Source of the DNA: Chlorogloeopsis sp. ULAP01
Lineage (GTDB): Bacteria > Cyanobacteriota > Cyanobacteriia > Cyanobacteriales > Nostocaceae
Assembly: GCF_030381805.1 (NCBI RefSeq)
Contig: NZ_JAUDRH010000013.1
Location: forward strand, 186,001-250,000
Length of the DNA stretch: 64,000 nucleotides
Direction: 5' to 3'
Shown here: positions 26,507 to 35,835 of the stretch, piece by piece
How the letters are laid out: every line of letters begins with the position of its first letter
Numbering within the stretch: the first letter of the stretch is position 1
Made by a program: the position numbers and the translations under genes
The notes under the pieces: model-generated
The model's input: only the letters and a program-made list of their open reading frames with translations
What the model was told of the DNA's origin: nothing
Database searches by the model: none

Positions 26507-28027
26507 ATGCAAGAAATTGGCACTAAAACTCCACCATCAGTATACATTCTCGCACTTGACTTGGGTACTACAGGCAACCGCGCTTTCGTGTTTAATGCCC
26601 TTGGCAAAATAGTTGGGCAAGCATACAAAGAACTAAGACAGTATTATCCCCAGCCTGGATGGGTAGAACATGACGCCTGCCAAATTTGGCAGGATACTTG
26701 CTGGGTAATGCAAACTGCAATTGAAAATGCTCAAATTACTCTCAGTGAAATAGCCGCAATTGGACTAACTGTACAGCGAGAAACTTGTTTAATTTGGGAT
26801 AAAACCACTGGGCAACCACTGCATCGGGCAATTGTTTGGCAAGATCGCCGCACTGCTTTTCTGTGTCAACAATTGCAGCAACAAGGATATGCTGAGGAGA
26901 TTTATGATCGCACTGGCTTAGTTATTGATGCTTATTTTTCTGCTACAAAACTCAGATGGCTGCTAGATAATACAACAGGTGTTGACCTCAACAATGTCTT
27001 GGCAGGTACAGTTGATACTTGGATACTGTGGAAACTTACAGGTGAGAGAGTTCATGCTACCGATCATAGTAACGCCAGCCGCACAATGTTGATGAATCTG
27101 GGTACCTGTAAATGGGATGAAACGCTTCTAGACTTACTTAAAATTCCCGCTCATATCCTACCCCAAATTCAACCCAGTTTAGGAAAATTTGGTGTTACCG
27201 ATGCGACTGTAGTAGGTGCAGAAATTCCCATCACTGCCATCTTAGGCGATCAACAGGCAGCTTTATTTGGTCATAGTTGCGATCGCCCCGGTTTGATGAA
27301 ATGCACCTATGGCACAGGTAGCTTTTTGGTAGCTCACACTGGCTCAAATATAGTCCGTTCTCAACATCAACTCATTTCCACAGTGGCATGGACGCAAGTT
27401 AAAAAAAGTAATAATTTAGACGTAGGTTATGCTTTAGAAGGTAGTATGTTTACTAGTGGAGCGTGCATCCAATGGTTGCGGGATGGCATCAAAATAATTA
27501 AAAATGCTGCCGAAACAGAAGCGATCGCCAATCAAGTTGCCGACAATGGCGGTGTATATTTTGTACCTGCATTTAGTGGACTAGGCGCACCCCATTGGGA
27601 TATGACTGCCAGGGGAGCATTTTTGGGAATTACCGCAGCAGTGCAACCCCAGCATTTAGTCAGAGCTGTCTTAGAAGCGATCGCCTACCAAGTTAAAGAA
27701 GTAGTGCAAGCAATAGATGCATCTTCTCGGACTCCAATGCAAAGATTAATCGTGGATGGTGGTGCGTGTGACAACAATTTTCTAATGCAGTTTCAAGCAG
27801 ACGTATTGGGTATTCCTGTAGAACGTCCAGTGATGCGCGATATAACTGTACAGGGTATAGCATTTGCAGCAGGATTAGCGGTTGGATTTTGGCATAGTTA
27901 TGAGGAACTAGTGCAACAACGGCAAATTGATCGTGTCTTTGAACCTGGTGTAGGTAGAGAATATGCAATAGCTAACTTTACCACCTGGCAAAAAGCGGTA
28001 GAACGGGCTAAACATTGGACAGAATAA
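26507..28027 (+). CDS. glpK: Glycerol kinase
   Basis: 506 residues, the usual length of FGGY-family glycerol kinases, which make glycerol 3-phosphate from glycerol and ATP. The signs are LALDLGTTGNRAFVF (phosphate-1 motif; canonical GlpK has GTTSSR), GWVEHD, IGLTVQRETCLIWD, AIVWQDRRT, GDQQAALFGHSC, the GTGSFLVAHTG adenosine segment and GLGAPHWDMTARGAFLGIT. The N-terminus is extended by about 10 residues. No glpF or glpD is adjacent. In cyanobacteria this supports glycerol salvage or glycerolipid synthesis. Confidence 0.93.
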   Translation: MQEIGTKTPPSVYILALDLGTTGNRAFVFNALGKIVGQAYKELRQYYPQPGWVEHDACQIWQDTCWVMQTAIENAQITLSEIAAIGLTVQRETCLIWDKTTGQPLHRAIVWQDRRTAFLCQQLQQQGYAEEIYDRTGLVIDAYFSATKLRWLLDNTTGVDLNNVLAGTVDTWILWKLTGERVHATDHSNASRTMLMNLGTCKWDETLLDLLKIPAHILPQIQPSLGKFGVTDATVVGAEIPITAILGDQQAALFGHSCDRPGLMKCTYGTGSFLVAHTGSNIVRSQHQLISTVAWTQVKKSNNLDVGYALEGSMFTSGACIQWLRDGIKIIKNAAETEAIANQVADNGGVYFVPAFSGLGAPHWDMTARGAFLGITAAVQPQHLVRAVLEAIAYQVKEVVQAIDASSRTPMQRLIVDGGACDNNFLMQFQADVLGIPVERPVMRDITVQGIAFAAGLAVGFWHSYEELVQQRQIDRVFEPGVGREYAIANFTTWQKAVERAKHWTE

Positions 28028-28229
28028 ATGTGGGGATAGGCGATCGCGCTCATTTTACCCAGCAGATAAATAACCTTAGGGCTTTATCACTGAGGCTAAA
28101 AACTTGAAATTATATTTCCCTTTCTTTGCATCTTTGCGATTCAATAATTATTTTTGAACCACGAAGGCGCGAAGAACACTAAGGAAAGGATAAGCTGAAA
28201 ATAGCAAATTATGCAGCACCATCAATTCT

Positions 28230-28922
28230 ATGGCTGAATTCCAACTCCAGCGAAATCTGCCAAGTAGCGACGAACTGCCCTGTTCTGACGATACACCTGT
28301 GGATAACGAAGACCAGAATTTTTTACCTAATTTTTTATTGTTCCTTTTAGATTTTATCTGGGCAAATCGTCAAGATTGGTATTTTGGCGTAGATATGGGA
28401 ATTTACCATACAACTGGAGTTAGCCCATTAGTACCAGTGGTTCCTGACGGATTTTTGAGCTTGGGAGTCGAACGCCGCAAAGCAGGGAAATCGCGCTTAA
28501 GTTATGTAGTTTGGGAAGAAAATAATATTCCTCCTATCTTCGTGCTGGAAATAGTTTCCCGCACACCTGGTAACGAATACGATCTCAAAACAAACATCTA
28601 CGCCAATTTGGGAGTTCTCTACTACGTCATCTACAATCCCGATTACTGGCGACGAGATGGACATTTACCTTTTGAGGTGTATCGTTTAGTTAATGGTTCT
28701 TATCAATTGCAGATTGGAGAACCTTTGTGGATGCCAGAAATTGGCTTAGGAATTGGGCGGTACCGCCGCTTCATTGGTGGAGTGGAGCGCGAGTTACTTT
28801 ACTGGTGCGATCGCCAAGGAAATCGTTATCTCGCAGCAGATGAAGCAGAAGAACAAGCACGTCAACGCGCTGAACGCCTGGCAGCACGTTTGCGCGAGTT
28901 AGGAGAAGATCCGCAAGAGTAA
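28230..28922 (+). CDS. Uma2 family (DUF820) PD-(D/E)xK protein
   Basis: 230 residues. The Uma2 nuclease-like core shows VVPDGFLSLGVERR (Asp), then PIFVLEIVSRTPGNEYDLKTNIYANLGVLYYVIYNP with the E-x-x-S/K region. The C-terminal tail is a charged helix rich in Ala, Glu and Arg (DEAEEQARQRAERLAARLRELGEDP), frequent in this family. These proteins are greatly expanded in cyanobacteria; biochemical function is unproven. It stands alone, with long flanks rich in repeats. Confidence 0.85.
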   Translation: MAEFQLQRNLPSSDELPCSDDTPVDNEDQNFLPNFLLFLLDFIWANRQDWYFGVDMGIYHTTGVSPLVPVVPDGFLSLGVERRKAGKSRLSYVVWEENNIPPIFVLEIVSRTPGNEYDLKTNIYANLGVLYYVIYNPDYWRRDGHLPFEVYRLVNGSYQLQIGEPLWMPEIGLGIGRYRRFIGGVERELLYWCDRQGNRYLAADEAEEQARQRAERLAARLRELGEDPQE

Positions 28923-29433
28923 GGGCGGTGATATCTTCTTCTTGCCAAACATCGTTCAGATATCGCACCACAATTTACATCAGCGTGAGAAGAATGCCTG
29001 ATTAAGCTGAGGAGAAAATTTTTTCTGATGCGATTTTATCTCCCCAAAACAACAACACCCAAGCTCTTAGTAGCTTAAATATTTCCTCTCATTTGTGATT
29101 CTATCTAGGCTTGCTGATTAATGATTAATAACCAGCCTTATTGCCTCTTGATACTACTAATATGAGGAAATATAAGCGTTTGTCTTGGGTGTTGCTGTTA
29201 TTTGACAAGACAGATGCTCCAACAGCGTTTTTACCTCTTAACTAAATTGAACCATTGAACCTTTGGAATCGAGGCTGTTTTATCTGCCAAGGAAGCTTAT
29301 TAGCTTCTACTCTTAGATTATCACTAATAATCATGTACGGTGTTTTTTGAAACCAAACTTTACTTTTGTTCTACTTGTTTAATAACAATATCAACACTTC
29401 TTAATACTCTTTATATCAAAATTCTCTTCAATT
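28923..29433. other. Intergenic region
   Basis: About 510 bp between the Uma2 gene and the MITE-like repeat. No gene or clear hairpin was recognised. Confidence 0.4.
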
Positions 29434-29542
29434 GTAGGGTGCGTTACGCGCTCCTTTAACGCACCACCAGATTGCGGTGCTTTACGGCTAGTTCATACTT
29501 TCTTAAATTCTCAAATCCTTTTGTAGTCGTAACACACCCTAC
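29434..29542. mobile_element. MITE-like element with terminal inverted repeats
   Basis: A 109-bp unit bounded by GTAGGGTGCGTTACG (29434-29448) and CGTAACACACCCTAC (29528-29542), imperfect 15-bp terminal inverted repeats with one mismatch. The interior holds degenerate TTAACGCACC and GTGCTTTACGG copies. There is no coding capacity. Fragments of the same GTGCGTTA-type sequence occur near 8015-8040 and 53043-53090. It ends 3 bp before the stop codon of the glycosyltransferase gene. Confidence 0.7.
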
Positions 29543-29545
29543 TGT

Positions 29546-30544
29546 TCACGTTCTTAAATATTTCTTCCTTGCTTTTTTGAATATTGTCTGTATGTGTAAT
29601 TTTGCCAGACGCATTCTTGTCAAATTCTTGATATTAGAAGAAAAACGAGCTTTGTGGTCAAAGAAAGCATTTAGCTCATCCAAAATTACTTGTAAACGCT
29701 TAGTAATATTTTCAGTGCGATATTCTGCAAAAAAATCTGGATACAACTCTGGTAGATTTACAGATGTTAGCGCCTTCAGAATTCTTTGAACATCGTACTC
29801 TTTTGAATATCCAGCAATTTTATAGCAATTAAATCCCGGATCTAAATAATCAGACAACCCACCATTGACACTAGAAAAAACCTGACAGCCACAAGCAAGA
29901 GCTTCCATTGGTTGCAATCCAAATCCTTCGCTTACACCTTGTTGCGCCCAGTATTCAGCAGAGTCATATAAGTAAATCTTAGTGCGATTGAATAACCCAA
30001 CTAAATCTTCTACATAGGAATCAACAACAAATACTCGACACTGCTGCTGCAAAGCTGGAATTAATTCCTGCATTAAATATTCAGAAGATTTTCTCGCTTG
30101 GACTAAAACATCAATATCTCTTTCCAAATTTAAATTTTGGAACTCCTCAGTTATCTGATTAGGTAAATAATAAATTAGAGAGTTGGGAGAGTGTTGTCCC
30201 CAATATCCCATTGTATTTCTACTCACAGTGATAATTGGAATACTTGCAGGAAGATTAAATCCATAGCCCGTACTGTGAGCATGGTAGACAACATTGTATT
30301 GCTTGAGTTTGGCAGCTAGTCTAGCTACATCAAATCCCCAGCTAATCACAAAAATGACATCATTTAAATTTTGTTCTTGAAGTATGTCATTAAGGAAAAG
30401 CTTGCCTTTCTCTCGTTGACGGTAAGTTACAACCTCAGCACTACAAATTTTTTTAGCAAGATTTAATGTTTTTAATTCTGCCCAAAGTCCTCCACAAGCA
30501 AACTTGCCATCTGTCCCAGGAAGTAAAAAGTACAATTTTCTCAT
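29546..30544 (-). CDS. Glycosyltransferase, GT4-like
   Basis: 332 residues. The N-terminal half is a divergent nucleotide-fold domain (MRKLYFLLPGTDGKFACGGL, then IFVISWGFDVA and VYHAHSTG). The C-terminal half carries the GT4 donor-site motif GVSEGFGLQPMEALACGCQVFSS, with the EGFGLQPMEA E-x7-E glutamates, then GGLSDYLDPG. It likely transfers a sugar from a nucleotide-sugar onto a surface polysaccharide or lipid, at the cytoplasmic face. Acceptor is unknown and no polysaccharide cluster surrounds it. The last ~40 residues are Lys/Arg rich. Confidence 0.8.
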   Translation of the reverse strand: MRKLYFLLPGTDGKFACGGLWAELKTLNLAKKICSAEVVTYRQREKGKLFLNDILQEQNLNDVIFVISWGFDVARLAAKLKQYNVVYHAHSTGYGFNLPASIPIITVSRNTMGYWGQHSPNSLIYYLPNQITEEFQNLNLERDIDVLVQARKSSEYLMQELIPALQQQCRVFVVDSYVEDLVGLFNRTKIYLYDSAEYWAQQGVSEGFGLQPMEALACGCQVFSSVNGGLSDYLDPGFNCYKIAGYSKEYDVQRILKALTSVNLPELYPDFFAEYRTENITKRLQVILDELNAFFDHKARFSSNIKNLTRMRLAKLHIQTIFKKARKKYLRT

Positions 30545-30600
30545 TATGCAATTTTCCTAAATGCAATGGTATAAGGGACTGGGTACTGGTTATTAGTACT

Positions 30601-30720
30601 GGGAAGAAGAGGACACAGGGGGACAAGGAGTTGAGGGAGTTGAGGGAGGTGAGGAAGTAATAAAAGTAAATTCTTCCCCATCTTCCCTATCTCCCTCATC
30701 TGTTCCTCTTTCACTTCGCC
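30601..30720. repeat. Polypurine/polypyrimidine low-complexity spacer
   Basis: A purine-rich arm with GAGTTGAGG-type tandem units (30605-30660) is followed by a pyrimidine-rich arm (30675-30716), so the two can fold onto one another. Similar purine-then-pyrimidine spacers occur near 22655-22720, 31500-31625 and 51120-51310. Confidence 0.6.
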
Positions 30721-30739
30721 ACTCCCTAGCCCCTATTTC

Positions 30740-31393
30740 CTATTCCCGCCAACGCACTTTCACGAAATTGGCTTCACGTCCCCATACATCTCGTGTAGGT
30801 GTTATATTTTCCACTTCCACATTAAAGGGAATGGCTGTTGTTAAATAACGCTGTGCTAAAGTACCGATATCAGGAGCTAATTCTGCCGCAGTTGTGGCTG
30901 CTAACCCCAATCCAATGAGTTGTTCAATCGGCCCTCGTGGTAACAATAGATGTGTACCTACAGCAAATCCAGCTGTTAGCAACATTGCCACTGATAAATT
31001 TGTACCACAACGAGGATGTACTGCTAAATGCCATTCTCCATTGGTAAGGCGATTGAGGGCAAGGTTGACTGCACGTCGTAAATCGCTAATATTTACCTGA
31101 CCATAAAGATAAAATCCTTGCTCTGTAGATAAACCGCTCAATAGTTCGTTATCTAACTGAAAATTGCTAGGGCTTCTTTGATTAAAATGGGTTACTTTTG
31201 ATTCACTTAAAACCCATACAGTAGCATGTTCTAAAGCATGAACCTGCCGCAGCATGAGAATTTCTTTCAAACCTGGAATAAAGGATAGCAGCCTAAGTAA
31301 GTCGGCATCTAATGTAGGTTGAGGTGCTGTAAAATCAAAATTAAATAAATCAAAGGTAAAGCCGCCAGTTTCGGCAGAAGCAGAAGTATTCAT
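30740..31393 (-). CDS. Conserved cyanobacterial protein, DUF6391-like
   Basis: 217 residues. It begins with a low-complexity Phe/Asp stretch, then a conserved core: LMLRQVHALEHATVWVL with an HxxEH pattern, and EWHLAVHPRCGTNLSVAMLL with an HPRCGTN motif leading into a hydrophobic segment (about 140-185) that could be one or two membrane helices. The His/Glu/Cys motifs suggest metal binding or a zinc-peptidase-like site. The DUF number is from memory; function is unknown. Confidence 0.6.
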   Translation of the reverse strand: MNTSASAETGGFTFDLFNFDFTAPQPTLDADLLRLLSFIPGLKEILMLRQVHALEHATVWVLSESKVTHFNQRSPSNFQLDNELLSGLSTEQGFYLYGQVNISDLRRAVNLALNRLTNGEWHLAVHPRCGTNLSVAMLLTAGFAVGTHLLLPRGPIEQLIGLGLAATTAAELAPDIGTLAQRYLTTAIPFNVEVENITPTRDVWGREANFVKVRWRE

Positions 31394-31499
31394 AGGAAAA
31401 CTGCTCCTAACGCTGATGGAGCAACATGGTTTTTTTCAAATGTACCTTCTCAACGTGGAGATTGTTGCTAATTTTTGTTGACTAGCCTAAAAATAGGGG

Positions 31500-31640
31500 T
31501 TAGGAAGAGGACAAGGGGCAGGGGAGACAAGGTGACAAGGGGAGAAGACGTGACTCACGATCCTTCTTTCTTGTCCCCATCCTCTTTACTCTGTGTCCCC
31601 GCGTTCTCTTCCCAATCCCCAGTACCCTGTTGCGCTTGAT
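31500..31640. repeat. Polypurine/polypyrimidine low-complexity spacer
   Basis: A GACAAGGGG-rich arm (31505-31550) faces a CTTGTCCCC- and CCTCTTTACTC-type arm (31565-31625). The open frame crossing it has no protein-like character. It lies in the gap downstream of the pedR-like gene. Confidence 0.55.
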
Positions 31641-31717
31641 TTTGAGAGGTTCACACTGAACACGAGGCGTGAGGAGGGGAACTAAAGCCAACCTATCAAA
31701 ATTAGCTTCACAGCATA

Positions 31718-31996
31718 CTAGTAATTTGTTGATTCTCCATTTTGATTGGGCAGAGAACAGCAGTTGACATCATCTAAGCAAACTTTACCCCAATGTAATG
31801 CCCAACGAACAAGAGCCACTCGATTATCTGTCCCCGTTTTGGTAAGAATGTTGCTGATATGATTATCAACTGTACGTTTGCTAATTTCAAGTTTACCTGC
31901 AATCTCTTGGTTAGTTAAGCCAGCGGCCACCAAGTCAATTATTTGCAGTTCTCTGTCTGACAGACTAACAGGGGTCTGAGACTCGCCACCAGCCAT
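31718..31996 (-). CDS. pedR: PedR-type LuxR family regulator
   Basis: A 92-residue stand-alone LuxR helix-turn-helix (about 12-70: LSDRELQIIDLVAAGLTNQEIAGKLEISKRTVDNHISNIL) without a receiver domain. The C-terminal tail GKVCLDDVNCCSLP carries Cys73, Cys79 and Cys80. This layout matches PedR of Synechocystis (Ssl0564), a small dimeric regulator whose activity responds to photosynthetic electron transport through thioredoxin acting on a conserved cysteine. Orthology is inferred from the motif and size. Upstream is a 350-bp spacer divergent from the sugar kinase. Confidence 0.8.
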   Translation of the reverse strand: MAGGESQTPVSLSDRELQIIDLVAAGLTNQEIAGKLEISKRTVDNHISNILTKTGTDNRVALVRWALHWGKVCLDDVNCCSLPNQNGESTNY

Positions 31997-32346
31997 GCGT
32001 TATTTTCTCCTCCTTGGTATATGTACTTAATGCTCTCTCTCATTCTAGAAGATTCTTTAGCTGGTAGGCATTTCCAGTATAATTAAAAGTACTATATGTT
32101 AATAATTTACTGTTTGACTTAAGATTGGCAGTAAGATACAATCGCACTCCAATGACTCTTTTGAGTTTTGTGTAGAATTCAGAGAAAATTATACTACTCT
32201 AAAAAGCATCAGGCGCAAGCATTTAGAGCTATTTTAATTAGCAAAAAATGCGATTGAAATGTATGAATGACTGCCGAAAAAAATAGAAAGTATTGTAGAT
32301 TTTATACTGGACAATTCCTCTTCCAACATCAAAAATCAAAAATGAG
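31997..32346. other. Divergent intergenic region between pedR and the sugar kinase
   Basis: 350 bp, A/T rich, with no hairpin or operator that I could recognise. It must hold both promoters. Confidence 0.4.
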
Positions 32347-33330
32347 ATGAGTAATCCCCGTGTTTTGTGCCTGGGTGAAGTTTTGTTTGATTGTTTGGCT
32401 GATCAATTGGGACGATCGCTCTCAGAAGTCGAGTCTTGGACTCCCTACCCAGGGGGAGCACCAGCTAATGTAGCCTGTGGTTTGGTAAAGCTGGGGATAC
32501 CAGCAGGATTTATCGGATGTGTGGGTGAAGATGAGCCTGGTAATGAGCTAGTTGAGCTATTGCAAAAAGTAGGTGTAGATACAACTGGTGTACAACGTCA
32601 TCCCACAGCACCAACACGGCAGGTTTATGTTGTGCGCTCTTTAGAAGGCGATCGCACCTTTGCTGGATTTGGACATTATAGCACCACAGAATTTGCTGAT
32701 ACCCGTCTACAAGCAGATCAACTACCAATCCAGCTATTTGAAGCAGCAGATTTTTTAGTTTTAGGGACTCTGGAATTAGCCTACCCAGAAAGCGGCCGAG
32801 CAGTTAAGCGTGCCTTACAATTGGCAGAAGAGTACAACCTCAAAGTTTTGTTAGATGTCAATTGGCGTCCTGTGTTTTGGACTGATCCTGAGATAGCACC
32901 ACAAAAAATTCGGGAATTATTCCCAAAAGTCGATTTTCTCAAACTCTCACTAGAGGAAGCCGAATGGCTATTTGACACCAGTAAGCCAAGAGAAATTCTT
33001 AGCCGCCTCAATTCGGTTGAGGGTGTAGTAGTAACGAATGGGGAAAAGGGCTGTACCTACTCTTTTGAAGAACACGACGGTGAGTTACCAGCCTTTGATG
33101 TTTCTGTTGTTGATACCACTGGAGCAGGAGATAGCTTTGTCGTCGGCTTTATCCATCAGTTGTTAACTCACGGTATTAAAAGCTTGAGCGATCCACAAAC
33201 GGCCAAACAAGTAATCACCTATGCTAGTGCTGTGGGGGCGCTGACGACAATGACACCGGGAGCGATCGCTTCTCAACCAACGGCAGCGGAAGTGGAAGCT
33301 TTTCTGTTGAATGTGGGTGTGAAGAGGTAG
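32347..33330 (+). CDS. PfkB-family sugar kinase, fructokinase-like
   Basis: 327 residues. Ribokinase/PfkB hallmarks: LCLGEVLFDCLAD, YPGGAPANVACGLVKLG (first signature), GCVGEDEPGNEL, LLDVNWRPVFW, and the second signature DTTGAGDSFVVGF containing the catalytic Asp. GGAPANVA and the DVNWRP segment favour fructokinase, making fructose 6-phosphate from free fructose released by sucrose breakdown. Other hexoses remain possible. It converges with the DUF6745 gene, with 15 bp between the stops. Confidence 0.88.
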   Translation: MSNPRVLCLGEVLFDCLADQLGRSLSEVESWTPYPGGAPANVACGLVKLGIPAGFIGCVGEDEPGNELVELLQKVGVDTTGVQRHPTAPTRQVYVVRSLEGDRTFAGFGHYSTTEFADTRLQADQLPIQLFEAADFLVLGTLELAYPESGRAVKRALQLAEEYNLKVLLDVNWRPVFWTDPEIAPQKIRELFPKVDFLKLSLEEAEWLFDTSKPREILSRLNSVEGVVVTNGEKGCTYSFEEHDGELPAFDVSVVDTTGAGDSFVVGFIHQLLTHGIKSLSDPQTAKQVITYASAVGALTTMTPGAIASQPTAAEVEAFLLNVGVKR

Positions 33331-33345
33331 CCCTGTGAAGCTTGA

Positions 33346-34344
33346 TTATGGGTTTGTGCGTCGGTTTATCCAGTGTACTCCCTCAATTGCAGACGTGATC
33401 CGAAGCGGCACCCAGTAAACGCGCACTTCCCCAGTGGTGGAATTTGTCGCCTTCAGGAACTGCATGGGCTGAACATTAACTCGCTGCCTGATCATACGTA
33501 ACAAACTGTATTCTTCCCAAGAGTCAATTTCAACTGTGTTGACTTTTTCCAATAGGCGTACCCACTCACTATCATCCATTGGCTTGCGCGTGCGCTCCAG
33601 TTTAATTCGTCCGTGATCTGCGTATAGGCTATACCCATCTGCAAATGCGATCGCGGGTGCATTTTCGGCGTGAAGGTGATTGTCGCTATCAATACTTATT
33701 TTGGTTGGATGGTTGGAGATAATCGCGATATTCTCAAAAAAGAAAGTCCAGCCGCAATTCCTGACAAATTCTTCTAAAATCGCTACTTTGTCTTGAAATT
33801 GATGGTAGTTTAAAATGTGGACACAAAAGTCAAAATAACTACACCCTGCAATTAAACTTTCGGGCTTCCGGCACGAGGAGAATATATCTTTAATCGTGTT
33901 GCGAGCGTGCTTGCCAAGGTGCTGGGAAAAAATATCTTGCCACTGGCACTCTAACTGACGTTTTAGTAAAGAGGCATACTCATTTGCAAGATGGTTTTCA
34001 AACAACGAATTCAAATTGGTTTGTAGAGCAATGGGTAGTCGTGCAAGCAACTGCGATTGCAAATTACTGTAGATTCTACTCCAATCCGAGTTTATGATGG
34101 CATCGCCCAGCATTGTATAAGAACCGAGTTGGAGTAAATTCCAGATATACTCGAACGCGGCGTTAGGGCTATCAACGATAACTATTTCGGGTTCGCTGAG
34201 TTCGAGAACAGTATATATTGCTCGAACCGCATCGGTGGCGTTTTGTTGGCTCAATTGCTCGGTAGATAAGCCGAGATGTTGCCATTTTTCTCGATAACGG
34301 GATATCAATGCGTGTTGTTCTGGTGTCAGGCGATCGGCAAACAT
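33346..34344 (-). CDS. DUF6745-like protein
   Basis: 332 soluble residues. The N-terminal half is helical (LTPEQHALISRYREKWQHLGLSTE). The C-terminal half has a recognisable block: NCGWTFFFENIAIISNHPTKISIDSDNHLHAENAPAIAFADGYSLYADHG, where a W-F-E...S.RP..I..D...LH...GPA..F.DG..... HG pattern defines the DUF6745 region. It is probably a fragment of a wider modular family of leucine-rich-repeat-like or TIR-neighbour proteins. Biochemical role is unknown. No obvious partner is adjacent. Confidence 0.65.
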   Translation of the reverse strand: MFADRLTPEQHALISRYREKWQHLGLSTEQLSQQNATDAVRAIYTVLELSEPEIVIVDSPNAAFEYIWNLLQLGSYTMLGDAIINSDWSRIYSNLQSQLLARLPIALQTNLNSLFENHLANEYASLLKRQLECQWQDIFSQHLGKHARNTIKDIFSSCRKPESLIAGCSYFDFCVHILNYHQFQDKVAILEEFVRNCGWTFFFENIAIISNHPTKISIDSDNHLHAENAPAIAFADGYSLYADHGRIKLERTRKPMDDSEWVRLLEKVNTVEIDSWEEYSLLRMIRQRVNVQPMQFLKATNSTTGEVRVYWVPLRITSAIEGVHWINRRTNP

Positions 34345-34451
34345 AGCAATGATGCGATACAGTAGCTATTTTGTATTAAACCAGACTGTAGGGCTTGCTC
34401 TGTATTAACAAAGCGCGATCGCTCTTCTATGTCCTTTGTCAGGAGGAAATT

Positions 34452-35816
34452 ATGATTAACCCTGTTTATCAAACAGTCATTGTAGGTGGAGGCTTTACCG
34501 GATTATTTACTGCTTTGCACTTGGCTCACACATACTATCCTCGCTCCATCATTTTGATTGATAAAAATGAACGCTTTTGCTTTAAACCATTACTCTACGA
34601 ATATTTTAGTGGTCAGATGGAGTCCTTTCAGGTAGTACCTCGTTTTTCAAACTTACTCAAAGGTAGCGGTATTATCTTTGTTCAAGATACGGTGCAATCA
34701 ATTGATCTGCAAAACCAACAAGTCAAATTAGCTTCCAAAAACACCTATCAATACAGCAACCTAGTTTTAGCTTTGGGCAGTGTCACAAGCTATCTTGGTG
34801 TTGAGGGTGCCAAAGAGAATGCTCTGCCTTTTTGGACACAACAAGATGCGATCGCCATCGAACGCCATTTGCGCGACTGCTTACAACGTGCCGTTAAAAT
34901 TGCAGATCCACAACAACGCCAACAACTACTCACAGTTGCAGTAGTTGGTGGTGGGCCTTCTGGTGTAGAAATGGTGGCTACCTTAGCAGATTTTTTACCA
35001 CATTGGTATAGTGCTTTAGGAGGAAATTCTCAAGAAATTCGCGTTGTACTGCTCAATCACAGTCAGGAAATCCTTAATGGCGATTTAAATAATCCACTGC
35101 GCTCAATTGCCGAGTCAGAGTTACAACAACGTGCCGTACCAATAGAAATGTTAATGGAAGCGGAAGTTACCTCTGTTCGCCCTAACGCTGTTGAATATAA
35201 ACGTGATGAGCGCATTGAGACATTGCCAACAGCGACTACAATTTGGACAGCTGGCACTGCTACCCATCCATTAATTAAAGACTTGGCAATTCCCCAAGCA
35301 CACCGAGACAAACGCAACCGCATTCAAGTCACCAAAACTCTACAACTACCAGATTTCCCAGAAGTTTTTGTCGGCGGTGATTGTGCTGCTGTGGAGGATA
35401 TGACTTTGCCGCCTACCGCGCAGGTAGCTTATCAACAGGGAGCTACTATTGCCCATAATTTGAAAGCGATCACCATAGGAGAAGAACTCAAACCTGTTAA
35501 AGTTAATATTCGTGGAACTCTTCTCAAGCTTGGGTTAGAGGATGCTGCCGCTAACCTCTTCAACACTTTTGAACTTATGGGTAAACCTGCTCATCTGATC
35601 CGTCAAGCTACATATTTAACACTATTGCCAACTCCAATTCATAACTTCAAAGCTACTAAGGAGTGGCTGAATGAAGAGATTTTTCAACAGCACTTCGGTA
35701 ACCAAAATGTAGGGAAGAAAGTGGCGCAGGCTGTAGAGTTGGTGAGTGCAGGAGTCGTGGGTGTTCTTGTGGCGAGAAAATTACTCAAAATGTTGGGAGA
35801 TGACGAACAAAATTAG
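34452..35816 (+). CDS. Type II NAD(P)H dehydrogenase-like flavoprotein (Ndb)
   Basis: About 454 residues. Two dinucleotide folds: TVIVGGGFTGLFTALHLA (FAD) and TVAVVGGGPSGVEMVATLADF (NADH). Further signs are NERFCFKPLLYEYFSGQ, TIWTAGT and the FAD-ribityl VFVGGDCAAVED. A weakly hydrophobic C-terminus could bind the membrane. It probably moves electrons from NAD(P)H to a quinone on the cytoplasmic face, like cyanobacterial NdbA/B/C; the paralogue cannot be told. The start is ATG 34452, 5 nt after a perfect AGGAGG (34441-34446), which rejects the longer upstream frame. Confidence 0.87.
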   Translation: MINPVYQTVIVGGGFTGLFTALHLAHTYYPRSIILIDKNERFCFKPLLYEYFSGQMESFQVVPRFSNLLKGSGIIFVQDTVQSIDLQNQQVKLASKNTYQYSNLVLALGSVTSYLGVEGAKENALPFWTQQDAIAIERHLRDCLQRAVKIADPQQRQQLLTVAVVGGGPSGVEMVATLADFLPHWYSALGGNSQEIRVVLLNHSQEILNGDLNNPLRSIAESELQQRAVPIEMLMEAEVTSVRPNAVEYKRDERIETLPTATTIWTAGTATHPLIKDLAIPQAHRDKRNRIQVTKTLQLPDFPEVFVGGDCAAVEDMTLPPTAQVAYQQGATIAHNLKAITIGEELKPVKVNIRGTLLKLGLEDAAANLFNTFELMGKPAHLIRQATYLTLLPTPIHNFKATKEWLNEEIFQQHFGNQNVGKKVAQAVELVSAGVVGVLVARKLLKMLGDDEQN

Positions 35817-35835
35817 CAAACCTGATTTTGCATCT

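Noticed and set aside
34395..34451. Longer N-terminus for the Ndb-like flavoprotein
   Set aside because: AGGAGG directly precedes the inner ATG at 34452 and the FAD fold begins just after it.
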